A program made the position numbers and the translations under genes. Positions 36,589-47,464 of a stretch of DNA of 64,000 nucleotides are shown here, piece after piece. This stretch comes from Boswellia sacra (Eukaryota; Streptophyta; Magnoliopsida; Sapindales; Burseraceae): NCBI GenBank assembly GCA_013180625.2, contig SNVD02014757.1, positions 310,001 to 374,000 of the forward strand, in the 5' to 3' direction. Numbering within the stretch: position 1 is the stretch's first letter; the number at the start of each line of letters is the position of its first letter. The notes beneath the pieces were generated by a model. The model saw only the letters and a list, made by a program, of their open reading frames with translations, searched no databases and was not told the origin of the DNA.

Positions 36589-36596
36589 CTTAAATA
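36589..36596. repeat. hAT target-site duplication, right
   Basis: CTTAAATA, identical to 29,959-29,966. Confidence 0.92.
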
Positions 36597-38300
36597 ATCA
36601 TAGAGCACCCTAAGAAACCATCTTCATAAGTCACTACTCTCAACCTCAACTATAGCTACTCCAAAAAGGAAGGCACCTTTGTTGGCAGCCTTTGAAATAG
36701 TAGCTTGAATGAGACCCTTGTATGGTCCTTTTAGGTGGCAGCCATCAACTTCTATAAACCTTCTGCACCCTCTTAGAAATACTTGCTTTGAGTTAGAAAT
36801 GATAGAAAAAATTTCTTGAAGGTCGGATTCAGTGGTGCACTATCCCTATCAGCCAAAATTTTAACATGAGAACCCTTGTTTGTTTCTAGAATTACATTAG
36901 CATACTTATATAACTTCTTACAAGCCTCCTTGTGATTTCCTCCAAGAGCTTCCAAAATCCTTCTCTTGGCTCAATATAACCTTTGAGGACTAACCTCAAT
37001 ATGGTGATATTACTTGAGTGTTGCCTCCATTGTCTGAAAGGACATTGTGGGGTTATTTTTATTCACTTAATAGAGATTCCTAGCAGTCCAGGAAGAAGTT
37101 GCCTCTTCACACTTAGGCTTCTTAGTGTAGTTATGCATAAAATTGTAAATTTTTACTATGAAAGACCCATCTTTCATTAAAGTTGCATAAATTCTACAAG
37201 GGCAACTTTCTTTCGTACATTTGTATAAGATCTTACCACTGTAATTTTTTACTCTCTTGATTTTAAAACCCTCTTGTATGACATAATCCTTTAAAACCTC
37301 CTTAAAATGGTAAATGTTCCTAAACACATCTCCAACCTCAAATTGAATGCCACCAAATCTCTACTTCCTCACTTTATCTCCCTTCAATGCCCTGGTCGTT
37401 TGAGTTCTGTTGTCTCCTCATCGCTATCAAACTCTTTATCATATACAAGGCCAACATAAACTTCATCTCCAAAAGAGTAATCAGACAACTTATCATCATT
37501 ATTTGAAACCTCAGAATCTGATACAGGATTATCCTTTGCATTGCTAATATACTAGTTTTCATGTATTCTAGTGTCATTTTCCCCACTATTTTGCTAGTTT
37601 GCTGAAGTTTTCCTTTTACTGTTGTGGCATCAATTTCACTATCTTCATCAGTAACTTCTTCTATCTCTTCATTGATCTTTTCATTAACTACATTATTATC
37701 ATTGACTCCATCCGCAGCAACCTCCATATTCTCATCGGTGACCATATTCATAGTAGCCTCAATATCTTTATCATTGAGAGCAAAACTAGCAGCCTCAACA
37801 TCTTCATCATTGACTGCATCTATAGCAGCCTTAACATCTTCATCTTTCACCACATTACTAGTAGCCTCAACATCTTCATCATTCACTATATCCACAGTAG
37901 CCTCAGCATCATTAACAATACCTTCCTTATATTTCACATTATCAGCACCCTCTATCTGACAACAATCACCTCTCCCTTTCCCATCATTTGTTTATATCTT
38001 TGGTTTAGTTGTAGGGGCTCTAGGATTATAACTTCTAAAAGATCATAGTGCACTACAAATTGTACCATAGGAACTTCATATAATTCAAAGATGGTTTGCA
38101 ATTCATCTATCCCCTCATCAGATTTCAAATGGTGGGAATCTCCATTCCGAGGAAAAACTGTATGAAAGTTGATGTTTTCATTGAGCTCCACCCCTTATTG
38201 GTAGTCCAAGCTTCACTTTGGCTCTTGATATTAAAGACACCAATCTACACTCATCAAGATCAACGAAGCCTAAATCATAGTTCTCACCAAGACTAAAGAC
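36597..38300 (-). pseudogene. Mutator-like (MULE) transposase, decayed and split
   Basis: On the minus strand, N to C: a PB1-like start (38,290-38,100, DLDECRLVSLI and GVELNENINF-like frames); an acidic region with six 12-residue repeats (37,920-37,704); DSE-rich text then the MuDR DNA-binding domain (37,327-37,067, F-EVLKDYVIQEGFKIKRVKN, CTKESCPCRIYA, HNY-KK-KC); and the start of the MULE catalytic domain (36,790-36,640, FLRGCRRFIEVDGCHLKGPY with the first catalytic Asp). The hAT element then interrupts it, and about 50 more bases of coding remain at 29,906-29,958. Several frameshifts and stops make it inactive. The remainder of the catalytic domain and the zinc knuckle are missing. Confidence 0.85.
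37704..37920 (-). repeat. 36-bp minisatellite encoding a 12-residue acidic repeat in the MULE
   Basis: Six units, each translating to variants of (D/N)xVNDEDVEAxx on the minus strand. The repeat length is a multiple of three, so the frame is preserved through all units. Confidence 0.85.
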
Positions 38301-39300
38301 TTTGGCCAACAAAGATAGCATATTTAAGTCACTACACAGTTTCAATGGATTCCAAATGTATTACTAAAAATGGCTAAGATGTATAAAAGTCAAAAACTGC
38401 ACTAAACTAAAGTAACTATGAAAAACTTTAACAAGCCACTTCACATACACAAATGTAAATAGTCATTTATCTCCATATAAATCAAAACAACAGTAAGGAT
38501 AAAAACTTTACCATACACACTACATATGCAAAGTTAACAAGGCATTCATAGGCATTGTCCAATCAAAAACACAATAAAAAAAAAGAAATATACATGCATG
38601 CATGAAAGCTTCACCGTAACCACTTCATCTTATAGTCATGGGTATTCATATAACTAAAAATAAACATCAAATACATGCAAAGATACAAACTTTACCATAT
38701 CCAACACATGTACAACACGATAAAAGATAGTTATGGGTATTGTCCTACAGAAATCACTCAAAAAACTAACAAAAAATGAAAAAAATAAAACTTTATTAAC
38801 TATTAATCCATTAAACACCATGTATACATTCATGCATTAAAGCTTTACCTTAGTTATCATAAAAAAGGTGAAAGGTATTTATATAACTCAGAACAACAAC
38901 AGCTACATGCAAAGATATGAACTTTGCAATACCCACATGTACGAAAATATAAAACAGAGGATAATAGGAATTTTCCTATCGAAATCACTTAAAAAACAAA
39001 CAAAACCATGTAAAAATTCAAACTTTATCTACTGTTAATCCATAAACCACCATTAAACATCAAGAAACATGACCCTTTATAGAGAAGGAACATATCTTAT
39101 CATGCACGACATATTGAAACAGTAAAAATCACTTCTTTACACAGACCCAACGTACCACAATGACAAAAACCATTCAAATGCTCATTTTTCACAAACAATG
39201 TCCCCAAAAAAAATTCTACAATGCATAGAATCATGTAGTACTTTTAAACAAAAAAATGTTAACAAACACGCACCTGGGTAATGTCCAAGTACCCTTCTCC
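38301..39300. repeat. MULE 5' region with a ~235-bp tandem repeat
   Basis: Two and a half diverged units: segments headed 'aaactttaccata' at ~38,505 and ~38,689 and 'gaactttgcaata' at ~38,928, alternating with 'catgcatgaaagcttcacc' (38,592) and 'catgcattaaagctttacc' (38,830). No gene seen. Probably the leader of the degenerate MULE. Confidence 0.55.
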
Positions 39301-40970
39301 TCTTTCTCAACAACTAACATTAGAGCAATATAGGTGGCATTCACTCCACTACTACCTCATCTAGGGAGTGCCCCTTCGTCTACCCTGTTTTCCACATAAA
39401 AAGCTCTACAAGTGACTGTTACAGAAGTCTTGTCGGGAAAGAATGCCAATCAAATGAAGAACACCTTTTGCGCTTAACCTTTTACACTTAACACAAATCC
39501 CCAGTTTTCAATTTTTAAAATACTTTCAGTTGATTAATGCACATATATCGAGTCTGCAAGCCAATATTTTAACAAAGATTTTTATCCCTTCAAGTGAAAT
39601 GACACTGCTACCCTTCACCATCTAATGAAAGTGCGTATAATGGTAAGGGGTTATGTCCAAGTTTTTGAAAACTTGGGGTGCGCCTCTTTTTTTTTAAATA
39701 AAGGAAGGTCAGTGGTAGTTAATCTTTTATTCAGGTGGAAAAAAATAACTAAAATTTTAAAAATCTAGCCCAAAAATTTTCAGAACCAAATCTAGATTTT
39801 CATAACACTTATTTTATAGAAAATTAGATAACTAAAAAAGCAAAAAAAAAATAAAGATACATAAAATCAAACATAACCCACAAAACCCAATAGTAATAAA
39901 ATTCAAAACAAAATGAAAACGAATTGCAATTTTTCTCTTGATCTTAAATTCATCCAAGGCTCACAAACAACACTCTATTACATCAAGAACATTCATCTAA
40001 AACCCACAAACAACACTCAATAAAATCAAGAACAATAGATTCAATACAGCAACTCAAAAGAGAAATCTGAAAAGTTTATACCTCTAAATCTAAAAACCAT
40101 AAAACTCAAAACCTGCCACCCAAACAAAATAAGAAGACTCACCACCTGCCACCACCACTACCAGACGTGAGAGGTTGTTTAAAGTGTCTGTGTAAATCAT
40201 AATTTTCCAAAATAAAAACCTAAATTTCCCGCCTTGAAAAAAAATAAGAAACCTGATTTTTACTTGTCTAATTCGACCCAAAACCTCTTCTCTCTTTGCC
40301 ACTTCCTATTTGGCCTCCTATATCCTAACCTCAACCAAAAATGTCAAAAACAAAAAAAAAATTTCAAAACCCAAAAAAAAAAAAAGAATTTGTCAATATT
40401 ATGATTTGATCTACTAGCATTCAAAGTGAGAAAAGACTGTCATAACTAATCTGCTTGCCTCCATCGATGAAAGAACCCAGTTCATAGTGTATTTGACATA
40501 TTTTTTGTTCTTGACTAACTTTGTCTCTCTCATCGGTTCTAGTTGGTCGATGGATGGGCAAGCACAATGAACGCCAACAACCTTTCATTCGAAATCGGCA
40601 TCATCAACTTTGCAAGCTTTAGTGTTGCTTAAATCGAAGATTGAAGAAAAAAACATGAAAATAAATAAGGAAGATAAAGGATTAAAAAAATAGAGAGAGA
40701 AAGAAAATGTGTAAAAAGAAAAAGGGGTCCAATGATATTTTCCCTTTTAGTTTTATTAAATTTATATTTTATTAATGTTTCTTCATCTTTCATTATTTTA
40801 TGAAAGATATTTTATCTCATAGGGTGAAAGGACTATATTACCCTTGATTATGACATCTTGATATTACGGGGACTAATGGCAGGAGGTTTGGTGCAGGTTT
40901 TTGAAAACTCAGTGGAGCACCTGTTTTTTCTAAAAATAAAAGGGATCCAGTGATAATTATTCTAAATTAT
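39301..40970. other. Non-coding, with related segments at both ends
   Basis: 39,645-39,720 and 40,870-40,955 share 'tttttgaaaact', a 'gg(t/a)gc(g/a)c' step, a T-run and 'ataaa-g'. They may be ends of one element about 1.2 kb apart. No transposase. The minus open frame 40,090-40,302 has no recognisable motif. Confidence 0.35.
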
Positions 40971-40984
40971 ATTAATTAAGATCA

Positions 40985-41103
40985 TGATGTAGTGATCATG
41001 CAATAATTCCACATCAATCTATATAAATGAGTTTATATGCAATAATTCCACATCAATCTATATAAATGAGTTTATATAAGTAATTTGTAAGAATAGTATC
41101 ACT
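40985..41103. mobile_element. MITE fragment of the GAGTAATGCT family with internal tandem duplication
   Basis: Reversed, it starts GAGTGATACTATTCTTACAA and continues like the left half of the MITE at 20,164. A 39-bp unit is perfectly duplicated (40,998-41,036 and 41,037-41,075). Confidence 0.6.
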
Positions 41104-42189
41104 CTTTTGTAATTGAAATTTCAGTTGATTTTAATAATGGTGAGTTTTTTAGAAGTTAGTAATGGATTAGGCAACACATTTATTTTGGATAAATTTTTTC
41201 TTTAGGTCGATGATAGGAAAAAGAATAGCTAGCAAAGTATTATACTTTCAAAAATAAAAAGGGAGGTATTTTTGGTTTAAAGTATAAGATGTATTTAGAA
41301 GTAAAATTTTGTAATCAATTTAATCTAAATAGGGGCATAAAAAGGCTTTGGTAGGGCTTAAATTATAACTTTTTTTTTACAATGTAACAATAATTGATAT
41401 CCCTATATCATATATACTCTCTATTTATTTTCTATTAAATTAACTTTTAAATTCTGGTGTTTCTCAATTCCAATAAACTATAAAGTTCAACTATATTTTA
41501 ATTTTAGGGAAAAATCAAAATACACCCCAGTCCCTTGAGGTTTGGGACTTATAGAAGTTAAGAGATCAAATTTGGATGTTAACCTTGATTTTAACAGAAG
41601 TCAAAGAAATCTACCAACAAAACCAACATTTTTGTTGTAATGACTAGAATATCCTTGTTTTCTCTAAAATAAAAGAAAAAAATTTAATAAATATAATAAA
41701 TAGAAGTAATTTGCCAAGTCCTAACATTTTGGATGATTTAAATAAAAAGGGAAAAAAAACTCTAATAGAATATTTTGATGACGGATGTAAGGAATTCTCA
41801 AGACATTTCAAACAAAGTTTAAGGATAATTATATTATGGGATGATCAAGATTTTTACTTCCTCTTTCCATTTACAATCACTTTTCTGGATAGAAAATGCA
41901 TCAATTTATGTTGTCAAGCTTGCTTAGCTCAATATCGTACCATTCCCTAAAAGTGAAATTTTTTTAAAACTCGTGACAAAGAACAAAAGGAACCATAGAA
42001 ACTTAAAAAACAAAAGGCATAGAAAATAATATGAGTTGCATGTACATGAACACGATCAGAAGGGTTTTGAGTTTTATTTATATATTTTTAAACAGTATTT
42101 TAGTTTGTTTGGCTATCAGTTTCTTTCTTGAATTGGAATTGGATTTGAATCAGATTATGGTAATTGACAAGAAAAAGTCTCAATTGGTA
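41104..42189. other. Intergenic, no gene seen
   Basis: AT-rich. Short open frames at 41,711-41,950 and 42,031-42,237 show no family motif. Confidence 0.45.
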
Positions 42190-42320
42190 AACCAGAGTAC
42201 ATATGAACCAAAAACATCATCTAAAGTATTCAAATAAATAGAAAATCAACCTAGCAAAGCAACATCTAAACTATTCAAACACATGTTTGAGGAACTAATC
42301 TGTTCAATGCTTCCACTGGA

Positions 42321-42322
42321 TA

Positions 42323-42392
<70 letters not shown>

Positions 42393-42425
42393 ATATGTAT
42401 GTATTCACACACATATATATACATA
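42321..42425. repeat. Compound (AT)n(GT)n(GTAT)n microsatellite
   Basis: About 20 bases of AT, about 40 of GT, then GTAT and ATAT steps. Confidence 0.95.
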
Positions 42426-42695
42426 TTATAATATAAATTGTAATTGGTAACTTTTTAATCTTCTAAACCCAATAGCATCCTTTGTTGCTGGAAGGTCTGC
42501 TAAATGGTCAATCCTAGTTCTTCCCTTGACTTAGCAAGGTTGGTTATGCCATTGTCGCTGTTTTTATTTAGTTGCATAAAGGCCCCCAGATAAGATCAAA
42601 CTCTCCATATATGCAGTTACTTATGCTTTAGACTCATGATCATAATTCATAAACAAACGTCAAAACGTCATGATCCCTATGATAAACAAAAAATA

Positions 42696-43338
42696 TGTTA
42701 TGTGTGCGACCAAAATCCCACATTAGCTAGAAATAGAGAGGATCATGGGTATATAAATATGGTCAATATCTCTATTAATATGAGGCCTTTTAGGTAAAAT
42801 CAAAAAGTAGATCCTAACAATGTGGAGTTTTAGGTTGTCTATAGTGCTAACAAGTGGTATCATAGCCAGGTCTAGACTTAGCCAGAAGAATATGTGGAGT
42901 TAATTCTCAGGAGACTGAATGAAGGTGGTGTTACCCAGTTAAACTTACGATTAGATCCATGGTTAGGCTCTATTTGGTACCTAGATAGAGCAAGCTCTTG
43001 AGTAGGTGAACCTCAATGGAGTAGACAAATGGATAATCGTTTGAGGTAAGGCCTAAAAAGTACAGAATAGTGTGATCCTTTGTTTAAAGGGATGATTGTT
43101 GGTTTACGACCAAAATCCCACATTGGCTAGAAATGGGGATGATCACGAGGATTGTGGGTTGTGCGACTGAAGTCTCATATTAGTTAGAAATAGGGATCAT
43201 AGACATATAAATATAGACAATATCTCCATTAATATGAGACCTTTTTGGTAAAATCTAAAAGCAAATTTATGAGGACTTAGGCCCAAAGTGGACAATATCA
43301 TACCAATTTAGAATTTTGGATGGTCCATATTCCTAACA
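42696..43338 (+). mobile_element. TRIM (miniature LTR retrotransposon), 643 bp
   Basis: Left LTR 42,696-42,852 (TGTTATGTGTGCGACC ... GCTAACA). A primer-binding site TGGTATCATAGCC starts near 42,855 and resembles initiator tRNA-Met complement. A short internal region without genes follows, then a purine run (taaagggatga), then the right LTR 43,097-43,338 (TGTTGGTTTACGACC ... CCTAACA). AAATA target duplications flank it. Blocks A and B show the empty site. The right LTR is longer, with a second copy of its own start and a 'gaggacttaggcccaaag' segment absent from the left LTR. Confidence 0.85.
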
Positions 43339-44040
43339 AAATAAACTGATCATTCACCAACAATTTCATTGATAACTACTTTCATATGCTTTTAAATAAG
43401 ATGCCAACAATTTCATCAATAAGTACTTTCATATGCTTTTAAATAAGAGAAAAAGACAATTTCATAAAATTGTGACAAATTACTAAGCAATGCCACACAT
43501 ATCACATTAATTACTGAGCTTATACTTTAGTCAAGAGGCAAAACAAGTAACAACAAGGAAAACAAAATTACCGACAAAACATAATTAATCTGGACTAAAG
43601 CAAATCTCAGTAATAAAGAATTTAACATGGTTGCATTAAATAGAGAAAACCTTATCACTTTAAATTTTAATGTAAACAAATTAAAAGTTTGCATACCTGC
43701 CTCCTAGCACTTACCACTTTCACATATTTGAAATATACACCTTTTTTTGTATAGTTGCACTACTTGGGAGCTTCATCTTAGCAATTCATAACTTATCTAA
43801 AAAGATTTCTTTGGAAGGCTGTAAGGTTTATTCTTAAGCTAACAATTGGTAACAGGTTATGGAAGAACTGAACCATGAGCAATTATTTTCTTTTGTGAAT
43901 TCTTTCAAATAAGAATTTACCACTTACAGTCGTTACAAAAGACTTCTAACCATAAATCTTATATTGAGAGCAAACATACACCATGAATGCTCTCTCTCTC
44001 AGACTGACTCCACTCTTGTAAACATCAACCTTTTTGTCAG

Positions 44041-44190
44041 TGGGATGACAAAAATACTAATGGGCATAGGGCCCTGTAGGGATCCAACCCATTAGGAGTG
44101 GGGAATGAATGGGGTGGGGATTATATACCCCGATTCGCCCCGTCTCATATCCCCGTTAAAATTAAAAACAATAGTAGTACTAAAAGTGGT
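44041..44190. mobile_element. hAT-like element end, fragment
   Basis: GGGATGACAAAAATACTAAT followed by a run of ggggt/ccccg words, the pattern of hAT ends. The second end was not identified nearby on this side; a facing end TTTTTGTCATCCCTA lies at about 46,029, beyond another mTERF copy. Confidence 0.45.
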
Positions 44191-44980
44191 GGGTACCAAC
44201 AAGAGTGAGACGAATATGATAGGCCAATTATAAAGTAACATAGCTATACTAAACTCAGGCAAACCATTATATAAAAAAAAGATTTTACTTTACCATTAAA
44301 CATAAAGGCATTGAGATCAAGAAAATAAAATATCAAATCTAAGTTTTGATGGCTAAGTAAATACTGTTCTTCCTAGAAAATAAATAAACTATTTGCAGAC
44401 TGGCCAAAAGATTAATCAAAGCCGGAGATTACAGAACAGTATATAATTACACATTATTATATCACATTGCTAAGCTTAAGCTTTACCATGAGGTAAAGCT
44501 AGTAGTTATAGGAAAACCAAAATTGTAAATAAACCATAATTGGTTTGGATTTGTGGACTAAATGCTCTCTCTTAATCGAATTAAAGCAAGTCTAAATACC
44601 TACAATTTAACAAGATCAACTGACGTTTTTCCAAAGAGAAAAAGTGAACACATTACCAACACTCTGTACCTTTATCTTCATATTGATCACTTTTTCACCT
44701 TTGAAAGATCCAGCTTCTCTTGTACAGCTTCAATATCTGGGGATCAAAATAATTCACAAACTTGACGAACTTTTTTCAAAAATCATAAACATTGTACCTG
44801 GGTTATGATTATTATTAAGCAAACCTTTGCATATATAATAGAAATCGAAGAACTAAAGCACGAGGAATTATTCTTTTTTCCGAGCCATATGTTAGAAGAG
44901 TTTGAGTCTTGGCAATGTCAAAAAGAGTTCCAACCTATTTGGTTCAAATAGAAGTTCATCATTTCGATAATATTATCTTC

Positions 44981-45187
44981 GAGAATAATGCTACACTTAC
45001 AATTCATCTACAACTAATATTTCGTACAACCTAAGTTGACAAAATATCACTAGATGAGTAAAAATTAAAAATGAATTAATGAGATTAAATTACATGGTAA
45101 AGTAATTATTCATCCACTAATATTTTGCCAACTCAGTTTGTAAAATAAATTAGATATAAATGAGTTATAAGTGTAGTATTACTCTGT
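44981..45187. mobile_element. MITE, ~207 bp, in the mTERF C2 pseudogene
   Basis: Ends GAGAATAATGCTACACTTAC and, reversed, AGAGTAATACTACACTTATA form a clear inverted repeat extending about 60 bases with mismatches. Related to 61,345-61,545. Flanks tatcttc / tgtcctc look like a mutated target duplication. It interrupts mTERF coding text that resumes on the other side. Confidence 0.78.
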
Positions 45188-45294
45188 CCTCACATGTTAA
45201 CATACACCATGGATACTTTCGAAATGCCATTAAAATCTCTTCCTTGTACCAACCCTACCTCTTGTAAAGATCAGCCTTCCTATCTGACCTCAAG

Positions 45295-46029
45295 GTCGGG
45301 GAATTACCCGGAATTCCTGATAATTTTGTCAAGGACAGGGAGTAGAAGGCTAAGGAGAGACTAAGGCCGGGCACGGTTCGGGCATCATGCTCTCTAGCTC
45401 GGAACATTTAGTTAATTCCAATTAAATTGAAATATATTACATTTGCAACTAACTTAGCCCAAATCCAACTATTTTATTTTACATCGAACCCAATCTAATA
45501 TTCTGATTGATGATGTCCAATAATTATAAGCCCAACCCAACCCAAATTCTAATTCAATTAAAAAAAATGAAGGTTGGCACAGACAATGTGGCTTAAACTG
45601 GGATCTGGTTAGCTTCAAAGTGCCACACAACCAGACTAAGCCTCTCATTGGCAGTAGCAGGTCCCTAATAATTATGAAGGATAAATTCTATTATAAAAAG
45701 AATGTAAAGCAGGCATTAAAGAGCTAGTTTGAACCTGGGCTTAGATTAGTTTCAAGGCGCCACGCTTCCACCAAGCCATGTTTGTCATTCAACGTTGAAT
45801 CGGAAATTAGATATAGGTAACATTGATGTTTATATGCTAAAATTTTATTTTTTTTAAAAAGGAAAACCAGGTAAATACCCGGGGAATTAAATCCCTAGCC
45901 TCGAGGATAAAATTCCTTAACCCTATTTTTTTTTCAGGTAATTTTCCAGGGATGGAGAATCAAATGCCTTGTCGGGTCTAGGGACAAGGATTGAGGTCCT
46001 CGACCCACCCCTGGGTTTTTGTCATCCCT
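45295..46029. mobile_element. DNA element inserted in mTERF C2, hAT-like
   Basis: mTERF coding text stops at ...EKSRW and resumes at RKADLYKR; the inserted sequence ends GGGTTTTTGTCATCCCTA. Its interior (45,430-45,900) belongs to the repeat family seen at 7,331-8,845 ('ggcacagacaatgtgg', 'ggtaaatacccgggg'). The left end is not clean. Confidence 0.6.
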
Positions 46030-46600
46030 ACCCACCTCGATTTTTCCATAGACAGCATTGTAACAACAGCTAGCACAAATTGTGACCTTGAAGGATCAAT
46101 ACCCATTTACTTTATCAAGTGGACAATCTTTTTATAACTGTAAGTATTTTAAAAGATTAATGATTATTCTACGTGACCTATAAATAATCTAACAATATTC
46201 CATACCATTGTCTCGTAAAATCTTGATCTTAGGTTGAAGAACAACTTGAAGTTTAACACTGAGAATACTTGGAAATCTTTCAATAACTTCAATAGCCTTT
46301 TCACTTGATTGAAGCAAGTTGCTAAGATAATTAAAAGAAGGAATTATATGATTCTCTATGCCTCTAAGAAAGACTCGAGGCCTCCAGCAAACTTTGGCAA
46401 TACTCAAATTTGGTCGGAATGGTTTTGTCAGCATTGGACAAAAGCAGCTCTGATTGTTTTCTGATGAGGCCTGAGATTTGGGTTTTTGGGATTTCAAAAT
46501 GCACTCTAGTGGATAACTATAGGGCTCGTTTTCTTTTTCAGGCCCAATTTCCTCGGCTATACTATGTGGAAGTTTGTAAAATTCATAATTCAAATGGTTA

Positions 46601-47267
46601 AGTACTAGATTAGATTTGTGGCTTAATCTTACTGAAAATGCAAATGGAAATGGATTGACAGAAAGGGTTGACTTTGGCTAGTGTATTGAATATTTAACAA
46701 TTAAATAATTAAAGTACACACAAATTCATATACATAACTATTGAGAAAAATATTATAATGTCTGGCTAAACGTTGCTACAGTTTAATGTCAACCGTCAAA
46801 CAAAAACATAATGTAATCATGACATATTTGCAAACTTCCCATATTGGTGTTCAATTGCTTCTTTTTTTTTTTTTTTTGGTATATAAAACAAAATCTCATA
46901 AATAGCAATAATGTAAAAGATTTTTAATGCTGTTGCACGCGGGAACCACGATCCCAGATCGATAAGACCCGAAACCCATCACCACAATCACCTCGTCGAC
47001 ATTTGGTGGATGAGATACGGTTACTTTGCTACGGTTCAAAACAAACCAAATCTTTGGAAGCTTACACGTGGCCAAAACTTGTCCATGTCAAAACAAAACT
47101 GCTTTCGACCTGATAACCGGCAGCTTCTGTACCCTCGGTCGCCATCACGCCTACCATCAACGGGGTACACCCAGTCATCCCATTTACCTGTTTGTACACA
47201 TCATAATTTACGCATTTATACATTTCTAACCTACTACGCACCACCGAGTCATCAGTCGTCCCTCCAT
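46601..47267. other. Intergenic, no gene identified
   Basis: A T-run at 46,860-46,878. 46,930-47,260 is less AT-rich and holds open frames in several phases (47,010-47,288; 47,062-47,244), none with a recognisable motif. It may be the 3' flank of the remnant at 47,268. Confidence 0.4.
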
Positions 47268-47464
47268 TTAGTATCCTCCAAATTCTGACATTGAACCGAT
47301 CTTAGCCGTCCGTTTCTTGCTAAATCCCATCTCAGCCCTTGGCTTCCACAACGGAAATGCAACCGAAACAACCTTCACATGATGTCTACCAGCTTCATTG
47401 TCCTTAACAAGCTCGAATGCTTCCCTCACGCGCTACTCTAGCGCTTGAGCTTTTTCACCTCTGC
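47268..47464 (-). pseudogene. Unidentified coding remnant, C-terminal exon-like
   Basis: The minus strand reads GEKAQALE, stop, RVREAFELVKDNEAGRHHVK, then VVSVAFPLWKPRAEMGF, then a basic stretch and SMSEFGGY before TAA at 47,270-47,268. Composition and wording look like real protein. A ccggcag acceptor-like site sits just upstream (about 47,465), beyond which the frame is AT-rich and closed. One in-frame TAG (in ALE-stop-RVRE) breaks it. I do not recognise the family. It could be a gene fragment moved here by a transposon or the last exon of a dead gene. Confidence 0.45.

Larger units (their letters stand above)
42190..44440 (-). pseudogene. Degenerate mTERF copy C1 (3' part and flank)
   Basis: Matches 16,150-17,600 of block A in order: 'gaaccaaaaacat-atctaaagtattcaaata', 'cctttgttgctgga', the Tyr/Lys-rich C-terminal remnant around 43,680-44,035, and the flank at 44,195-44,430. 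A TRIM retrotransposon (42,696-43,338) and a DNA-element end (44,041-44,190) interrupt it. No open frame remains. Confidence 0.65.
44441..46600 (-). pseudogene. mTERF pseudogene C2, split by two insertions
   Basis: Minus strand, N to C: frameshifted text around 46,593-46,390 (LIRKQSELLLSNADKT), then GIENHIIPSFNYLSNLLQSS and VLQPKIKILRDNG to 46,195; MGIDPSRSQFVLAV at 46,130-46,050; then an insertion at 45,295-46,029; then RKADLYKR, stop, GWYKEEILMAF and YPWCMLTC (45,290-45,190); then the MITE at 44,981-45,187; then IIEMMNFYLNQIGWNSF, SEKRIIPRALVL and VNYFDPQILKLY in shifted frames down to about 44,690. All mTERF landmarks are present in order, so this was a full gene, now with stops, frameshifts and two transposon hits. 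Confidence 0.85.

Noticed and set aside
37599..38048. Plus-strand open frames rich in Ser, Ile and Thr
   Set aside because: They are antisense to the in-frame 36-bp repeat of the MULE; the long open frames are a by-product of that repeat.
40090..40302. 70-codon minus open frame starting MAKREEVLGR
   Set aside because: No recognised family and no supporting context; could be flank of a DNA element.
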